Positions 59,204 through 64,000 of a stretch of DNA of 64,000 nt are shown piece after piece (positions within the stretch are counted from its first letter, which is position 1; every line of letters starts with the position of its first letter). The notes under the pieces were generated by a model, which searched no databases, was not told where the DNA came from, and saw only the letters and a program-made list of their open reading frames with translations. Source of the DNA: an uncultured delta proteobacterium (GTDB lineage: Bacteria; Myxococcota_A; Polyangia; Polyangiales; Polyangiaceae); the NCBI GenBank assembly GCA_903906315.1, contig CAIVJW010000267.1, positions 1 through 64,000 on the forward strand. The letters are read 5' to 3'. The translations under genes were made by a program, and so were the position numbers.

Positions 59204-60243
59204 CTCTCCGGGTCGCCGAGGGCCTCGCGGACCGCGTAGATCGGCTTCTTCTGCGACTCGTGGTAGGTGCGCACCACGAGCTCCCCGACCAGGCCGAGGC
59301 TCACGAACTGCACGCCGACCATGACGAGCAGGACGGCGAGCATCAGCGCGGGGCGGTCGCGCAGCGGGTGGCCGAGGACGATCTTCTCGAACGACAGCCA
59401 GCCGCCGAGCACGACGCCGAGGAAGCCGGCGAGCAGCCCGAGCCCGCCGAAGACGTGGATGGGGCGCGTGGAGTAGCTGAGCAGGAAGCGCACGGTCAGG
59501 AGGTCGAGGAAGACCTTCATCGTGCGCGACAGGGTGCGAAACAGGCCCGTGTACTTGGACTCTCCGGCCGTGCGCGCGCGGTGGTTGACGGGCATCTCGG
59601 CGAGGCGGATGCCGAAGCTCGACGCGACGGCCGGCACGAAGCGGTGCAGCTCGCCGTAGAGCCGCACGTTCTTGGCGACGTCGCGGTGATAGACCTTGAG
59701 CGAGCAGCCGTTGTCGTGGACCTCGACGCCGGTGACCTTGCGGATCAGCCAGTTGGCGACGCGCGAGGGGAGCTTGCGCATGACGAGCGCGTCCTGCCGG
59801 TTCACGCGCCAGCCGCTGACGACGTCGAAGCCCTCCTCGGCCTTCACGAGCATCTTCGGGATGTCGGCCGGGTCGTTCTGCAGGTCGGCGTCGATGGTGA
59901 TGACCCACTCGCCGCGCGCGCGGTCGAAGCCGGCGGCGAACGCGGGGGTCTGCCCGAAGTTGCGGCGGAAGCGCACGACGCGCAGGCGCGGCTCGGAGGC
60001 GCGGATCTTCTTCAGCGCCTCGAAGCTGCCGTCGGTCGAACCGTCGTCGATGGCGAGGATCTCGAACGGCCGGCCCGTCGCCTCGCAGCCGGCGACGAGC
60101 TCGGCGACCAGGCGCTCGACGTTGTCGATCTCGTTGAAGACCGGGACCACGACGGAGACGTACGGGTCCAAGACGATCGCGAGATCGGCCCGCGCCTCCT
60201 TCGTCGACCTCACCTCGCGGACGGCTTGCTCGATGACGGTCAT
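59200..60243 (-). CDS. Family 2 glycosyltransferase, DPM1/GtrB-like
   Basis: A 347-aa enzyme. The GT2 domain has YVSVVVPVFNEIDNVERL, AIDDGSTDGSFEAL, nucleotide-sugar binding DADLQNDPADI and NFGQTPAFAAGF. Two membrane helices near the C-terminus (FGGLGLLAGFLGVVLGGWL and LMLAVLLVMVGVQFVSLGLVG) match the GtrB/ArnC group that transfers a sugar from a nucleotide donor to undecaprenyl phosphate. ATG at 60241-60243 follows GAGGCGACC and lies 7 bp after the epimerase stop; both are one operon. This would make the lipid-linked sugar used by the neighbouring GT-C-like proteins. Confidence 0.88.
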   Translation of the reverse strand: MTVIEQAVREVRSTKEARADLAIVLDPYVSVVVPVFNEIDNVERLVAELVAGCEATGRPFEILAIDDGSTDGSFEALKKIRASEPRLRVVRFRRNFGQTPAFAAGFDRARGEWVITIDADLQNDPADIPKMLVKAEEGFDVVSGWRVNRQDALVMRKLPSRVANWLIRKVTGVEVHDNGCSLKVYHRDVAKNVRLYGELHRFVPAVASSFGIRLAEMPVNHRARTAGESKYTGLFRTLSRTMKVFLDLLTVRFLLSYSTRPIHVFGGLGLLAGFLGVVLGGWLSFEKIVLGHPLRDRPALMLAVLLVMVGVQFVSLGLVGELVVRTYHESQKKPIYAVREALGDPES

Positions 60244-60250
60244 GGTCGCC

Positions 60251-61189
60251 TCAGCGCGCGAGCAGCGATCGCTGCCACTCGACCTGGGCCGCGAGCCCCG
60301 CACCGAGGGCCACCTTGGGGGCGAACCCGAAGGCCTCGCTCGCGCGCGTCGTGTCGGCCCAGGTGTGTCGCACGTCGCCGGCCTGCGCCTCGATCCGGTC
60401 GAGCTTGAGCGGGCCGACGAGCTCGGTCAGCGTGGCGAGGACCTCGTTCAGCGTCACGCGCGATCCGCCGCCGACGTTGAACACGCCCGTGACCCCGTCC
60501 GCCGCGCACGCCAGGTTCGCGTCGACCGCGTCCGCGATGAAGGTGAAGTCGCGCGTCTGCTCGCCGTCGCCGAAGACCTGGATGGGCTTGCCCGCCATGG
60601 CCGCGGCGATGAACTTGTTGAAGCCCATGTCGGGGCGCTGGCGGGGGCCGTACACGGTGAAGTACCGGAGCGAGGCCGTCGAGAGGCCGAAGTTCGCCCG
60701 GTAGAGCTCGCACAGGTGCTCGGCGGCCAGCTTGGTGACGCCGTACGGCGAGAAGGGGCGCGGGCGGTTCGTCTCGCGCATCGGCAGCTCGACGTCCTCG
60801 CCGTAGACCGACGACGACGACGCGGCGACGACCTTGCGCACCTTCGCGAGCTTGGCGGCCTCGAGCAGCCGCTGGGTCGCGAGCACGTTGTCGTCGACGT
60901 AGGTGGCGAACGTCTCGCCCCAGCTCGCCCGCACCCCGGCTTGCGCCGCCTGGTGCCAGACGACCTCCTGCCCTTCGACGATCGGCGCGAGGTCGACGCG
61001 CGCGAGGTCGGCCTCGACGAGGCGGAAGCGCGGCTCGTCGCGGAGCCTCGTCAGGTTCCGATCCTTGATGGGCCGCGGGTAGTAGTCGGCGAAGCGATCG
61101 ACGCCCGTGACCTCGTGGCCGAGGTCGATCAAGCGCTCGGCGAGCGTCGACCCGATGAAGCCTGCGACGCCGGTGACGAGACAACGCAT
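60251..61189 (-). CDS. NAD-dependent sugar-nucleotide epimerase (UDP-glucose/UDP-glucuronate 4-epimerase family)
   Basis: A 312-aa SDR. LVTGVAGFIGSTLAERL binds NAD, VVAASSSSVYGED supplies Ser, and PYGVTKLAAEHL supplies the Tyr-x3-Lys pair. YFTVYGPRQRPDMGFNKFI is typical of UDP-hexose 4-epimerases; the uronate variants share it, so the sugar is unresolved. ATG at 61187-61189. It lies 7 bp upstream of the DPM1-like gene, so it probably makes the donor sugar. A 227-bp gap before the next gene is a probable divergent promoter region. Confidence 0.86.
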   Translation of the reverse strand: MRCLVTGVAGFIGSTLAERLIDLGHEVTGVDRFADYYPRPIKDRNLTRLRDEPRFRLVEADLARVDLAPIVEGQEVVWHQAAQAGVRASWGETFATYVDDNVLATQRLLEAAKLAKVRKVVAASSSSVYGEDVELPMRETNRPRPFSPYGVTKLAAEHLCELYRANFGLSTASLRYFTVYGPRQRPDMGFNKFIAAAMAGKPIQVFGDGEQTRDFTFIADAVDANLACAADGVTGVFNVGGGSRVTLNEVLATLTELVGPLKLDRIEAQAGDVRHTWADTTRASEAFGFAPKVALGAGLAAQVEWQRSLLAR

Positions 61190-61416
61190 CGGAATCCTCG
61201 TGGGGCTCGACCCCTGCGGAAATGGGCCAGGTTTGGGGCCACCCGCGGCCCCGCGCGCGGCTCGCGCGAGCCCGGCCCCGAAGCGAGGCCGGCGCCCGAA
61301 AGCGGCGGAAGCCTAGCAGAAGTCCCGAGGGCCCGAGCCGCGGTCGACGCGAATTCGCGGGCGGGGACCTGTGGTAAGGAGCGCCGTGCCCGCCCGCCCG
61401 GCGCGCCGAGCCCCCG

Positions 61417-62481
61417 GTGATCGAGCCCTCCCTCGAACGACGTCGCGACGAAGCCGACCCCGCCCGTGAGCCGACGGGCAAGGGCGGCCTCGGCGCGTGG
61501 CTGCGGCTCGCGCTGCGGCTCGTCGGCCCGGCGCTGCTCGTCGCGGTGCTGCTGCGGATGAAGGACGCGGGCGCGGTCGTGCGCGCGTGGACGGAGGCCG
61601 ATCCGTGGCCGCTCGCGATCGCGGTCGTGCTCACGTTCGCCAACCTCTGGCTCAAGATCCTGCGCTGGGGCGTGCTGCTCAGGACGCAGGGGATCCGCTA
61701 CCCGCAGCGGCGCGCGTGGGGCGCGTACCTCGGGTCGGCGTACGTCGCCCTGATCACGCCGGGCCGCGTGGGCGACGCGCTCCGCGCGCAGTACCTGCGA
61801 CACGACCAGGGCGTCGCCTACGCGGACGGCCTCGCGTCGGTCGTGATGGACCGGCTGTGCGACCTCTACGTGCTCGTCGTGATCGCGGCGCTCGGCGTCG
61901 TGCGGTTCAGCTCCATCCTGGTCGGTCAGCTCGCGTGGGCCGCGTGGGGCACCGTCGCGGCGACGATCCTCGGCCCCCTCCTGCTCCTCGTCCCCGGCGT
62001 GGCCGAGCGCCTGCTCGGCAAGGCGTACGCGAAGCTCGCGAGCGCGCGCTTCGGCAAGGGCGCCGCCCCCGCGCCGGAGGCCGGCGGCGACGGGCTCGGT
62101 CGGTTCCTCGCGGCGCTGCGGTCGCACGTCGGACCGTCGCTCGGTCTCACGATCCCGCTGACGATCGGGGCGTTCCTGATCAACTACGCGCAGGCGTGGC
62201 TGCTCGCGCGGGCGGTGCACCTCGATCTCACGTTCTTCGATCTGATGTGCCTGCTCTCGATCGCGAGCCTGCTCGGCCTGCTGCCCATCTCGATGTCGGG
62301 GGTGGGCGTGCGCGAGGTCTTCTTCGCGCTCGCGTTCCCGGTGCTCGGCTACTCGGCCGAACAGGGCGTGAGCTTCGGCCTGCTGGTCTTCGCGGTGCTG
62401 TACCTCGTGATCGTGATCGTCGGCTTCGTGAGCTGGCAGATCTGGCCGCCTCCGTTCGCGGCCGCGCGTCCCTCGCGCTGA
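61417..62481 (+). CDS. LPG_synthase_TM/flippase-like membrane protein
   Basis: A 354-aa polytopic protein of the lysylphosphatidylglycerol synthase transmembrane superfamily. There are about eight helices, with WLKILRWGVLL, the conserved ALITPGRVGDALRAQYL, SVVMDRLCDLYVL and the C-terminal LLPISMSGVGVREVFFALAFPVLGY. Members in glycan loci are thought to move or flip lipid-linked sugars; that is inference from family. GTG 61417 is the start. Divergent from the epimerase operon. Confidence 0.83.
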   Translation: MIEPSLERRRDEADPAREPTGKGGLGAWLRLALRLVGPALLVAVLLRMKDAGAVVRAWTEADPWPLAIAVVLTFANLWLKILRWGVLLRTQGIRYPQRRAWGAYLGSAYVALITPGRVGDALRAQYLRHDQGVAYADGLASVVMDRLCDLYVLVVIAALGVVRFSSILVGQLAWAAWGTVAATILGPLLLLVPGVAERLLGKAYAKLASARFGKGAAPAPEAGGDGLGRFLAALRSHVGPSLGLTIPLTIGAFLINYAQAWLLARAVHLDLTFFDLMCLLSIASLLGLLPISMSGVGVREVFFALAFPVLGYSAEQGVSFGLLVFAVLYLVIVIVGFVSWQIWPPPFAAARPSR

Positions 62482-62563
62482 CCCGGACGCGAGCCTTCGC
62501 CGGCCCTGGCCCCGCCCCCCCCGACATTGACGGTGCCGGGACCGTCGAGTAGCGAAGAACGCC

Positions 62564-64000
62564 TTGATCGAAGCAGCCAACGAGCTCCCGGCGGCGCCCG
62601 CCCCGCCGCGCACCTCCCCGGCCGACGGCCTGCTGCCGCGCGCGGCGCGCGCGGCCCGGGACTGGCTCGCGTGGCCGCTGCTCTACGGCGCGTGCGCGGG
62701 CTCGGGCCTGTGGCTCCTGCGCAACCCGGAGCTCGCTGCGGTCGCGTGGACGAACAAGCTCATCGCGGCCGACCGCGCGCTGCTGCACTGGTCGGTGGCC
62801 GGCGGCGTGATCGCGGTGGCCGCCGTCTACGTCGCCGCGATCGCCGTGCGACGGCTCGCGACCGGCGCGGCCCGCGCGACGGCGACCGTGGGCGCGATCG
62901 ATCGCTGGCTGCGCGCGGTCGTCGCGCTGCCGTTCGTCGGCATGCTGCGCGCGCCGGGCATCGAGAGCTCGAGCGCAGAGGTGACGCTGCTCTACGCCGC
63001 GACCGCCGCCGTCGCGGTCGGATCGTCGTTCTACGAGGTCGCGGGCCTCTCGCACCTCCTCGCGCCGCCCGACCCCGACGAGCCGCCGCCGGGCCTGGGC
63101 CGCCGGATCGCGCGCCTCGCGATGCGCGCGGCGGTGCCCCTCGCCGTCCTCGGCCTGTGGGCGTTCTACGGCCTCTTCTTCTCGCGGCTCAGCATCACGA
63201 ACCACCACGCGCTGAACACGCACACGATCGACCTCGGCTACTACGACAACATCTTCTTCCAGTCGATCCACGGCAAACCCCTCGGCTGCTCCTTCATCAA
63301 GACGGGCACGCACGAGACGGCGCACTTCGACCCGATCCTCGTCCTCCTGTCGCCGCTCTACCTCCTCTACCAGCGCACGGAGATGATCCTCGCGCTGCAG
63401 TCCTTCTGGCTCGGATCGGGCGTCGTGCCCGTGTACCTGCTCGCGCGCCGATCGACCGGGAGCCGCCTCTCCGGGCTGACGCTCGCGGCCATGTTCGTCG
63501 CGTACCCCGCGGTCCACGGCGTGAACATGTACGAGTTCCACTCGCTGGCGCTCATCGGGCCGCTCGTCCTGTGGCTGCTCTACTGGCTCGAAGAGGGCCA
63601 GCGCGCCGCGTACTACGTCACCTTCGCCGCGCTCCTGCTCTGCCGCGAGGACGTGCCGCTCCTGCTCTGCTTCGTGGGCCTCTACGCGCTGCTCACGCAC
63701 AAGCCCGAGAGCGTCCGCCTCGGCCGCAACACGATCCTCCTCGGCCTCGTCTACTTCGTGGTCGCGAAGGTCGGGTTCATGAAGGGCAGCGGCATCCTGA
63801 ACGCCGGCAAGGACGCCTATTCGTACGAGTACTACTACGAGGCCATGAACCCGGGCCGCCTGGGCGTCGGCGGCATCCTCGGCACGATCGTGATGAACCC
63901 GGTCTTCACGATCAAGACGGCGTTCGAGACGACGAAGCCCGTCTTCCTCCTGCTCCTGTTCCTGCCGCTCGGCTTCCTGCCATTCTTCGCGCGGCGCGGC
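62564..64000 (+). CDS. DUF2079 membrane protein, 3' end outside window
   Basis: 479 codons are open to the window end with no stop. TTG 62564 is the only start that gives a sensible N-terminus (IEAANELPAAPAPPR). Motifs match the gene at 57169: TIDLGYYDNIFFQSIHGKPLGCS, GTHETAHFDPILVLLSP, VVPVYLLARRS, YEFHSLALIGPLV and LCREDVPLLLC. About ten membrane helices are already present. The two proteins are paralogs, possibly acting on successive sugars. The C-terminal soluble tail seen in the first paralog is cut off here. Confidence 0.82.
   Translation, partial: MIEAANELPAAPAPPRTSPADGLLPRAARAARDWLAWPLLYGACAGSGLWLLRNPELAAVAWTNKLIAADRALLHWSVAGGVIAVAAVYVAAIAVRRLATGAARATATVGAIDRWLRAVVALPFVGMLRAPGIESSSAEVTLLYAATAAVAVGSSFYEVAGLSHLLAPPDPDEPPPGLGRRIARLAMRAAVPLAVLGLWAFYGLFFSRLSITNHHALNTHTIDLGYYDNIFFQSIHGKPLGCSFIKTGTHETAHFDPILVLLSPLYLLYQRTEMILALQSFWLGSGVVPVYLLARRSTGSRLSGLTLAAMFVAYPAVHGVNMYEFHSLALIGPLVLWLLYWLEEGQRAAYYVTFAALLLCREDVPLLLCFVGLYALLTHKPESVRLGRNTILLGLVYFVVAKVGFMKGSGILNAGKDAYSYEYYYEAMNPGRLGVGGILGTIVMNPVFTIKTAFETTKPVFLLLLFLPLGFLPFFARRG

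Noticed and set aside
1-64000. CRISPR arrays, prophage, insertion sequences, integrases and toxin-antitoxin pairs
   Set aside because: No direct repeats with spacers, no transposase or integrase motifs and no inverted terminal repeats were found by reading both strands.

Overview
The window is very GC-rich DNA (GC3 near saturation) from a chromosome that looks like a Myxococcota member, most likely class Polyangia (Sorangium/Polyangium-like). The reasons are several Gly/Ala/Gln-rich and Cys-repeat lipoproteins, Hanks-type Ser/Thr kinases beside hybrid histidine kinases, a PATAN (DUF4388)-type protein, a giant TPR protein, and an ECF sigma/FecR-like triad. The taxonomic call is inference; there is no rRNA here. 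I see no prophage, insertion sequence, integrase or CRISPR array.

Layout. 1-65: truncated tRNA-Leu(GAG), minus strand. 0.1-16 kb (minus): a histidine kinase-receiver hybrid, two translationally coupled lipoproteins, a 2664-residue TPR protein, then a zinc-ribbon/TPR membrane protein whose stop codon overlaps the TTG start of an SppA-type protease lipoprotein. 16.3-22.5 kb: a Cys-rich lipoprotein behind a sigma54-like promoter, an unknown single-pass membrane protein, a tail-anchored Ser/Thr kinase and a Pro/Gln-rich mini-lipoprotein. 22.6-25.7 kb: a Nudix hydrolase convergent with a HAD hydrolase/long-chain acyl-CoA synthetase pair. 25.8-29.1 kb: a Ser/Thr kinase fused to a receiver domain, translationally coupled to a receiver-kinase-receiver hybrid. 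29.1-36.9 kb: an exported unknown, a small TatA-like membrane protein, a receiver-like/PATAN/degenerate-J protein convergent with a ClpA/ClpC-like AAA+ ATPase, a small membrane protein and an alpha/beta hydrolase. 37.0-41.1 kb (minus): an L,D-transpeptidase-like lipoprotein and three lipoproteins separated by hairpin terminators. 41.2-44.3 kb: ECF sigma, FecR-like anti-sigma and an exported third protein. 44.5-50.5 kb: a PD40-like/CxxCH lipoprotein, an atypical kinase with two ATPase-like halves, and a lipoprotein with a MopE-like motif and four repeats. 50.6-64.0 kb: a surface-glycan locus with methyltransferases, a methyltransferase-glycosyltransferase fusion, two sugar-nucleotide epimerases, a DPM1-like glycosyltransferase, a flippase-like protein, a GT-C-like membrane protein and two DUF2079 proteins (the last cut by the window end).

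How the genes work together. Three themes recur. First, signalling that mixes Ser/Thr kinases with two-component parts. Second, an envelope export programme: lipoproteins, a signal-peptide peptidase, an L,D-transpeptidase and an ECF/FecR switch. Third, assembly of a lipid-linked or surface glycan. The observations most worth following are the kinase-receiver fusion operon, the J-like protein lacking HPD beside a Clp ATPase, the lipoprotein SppA coupled to a zinc-ribbon/TPR protein, and the methyltransferase-glycosyltransferase fusion within the glycan locus.
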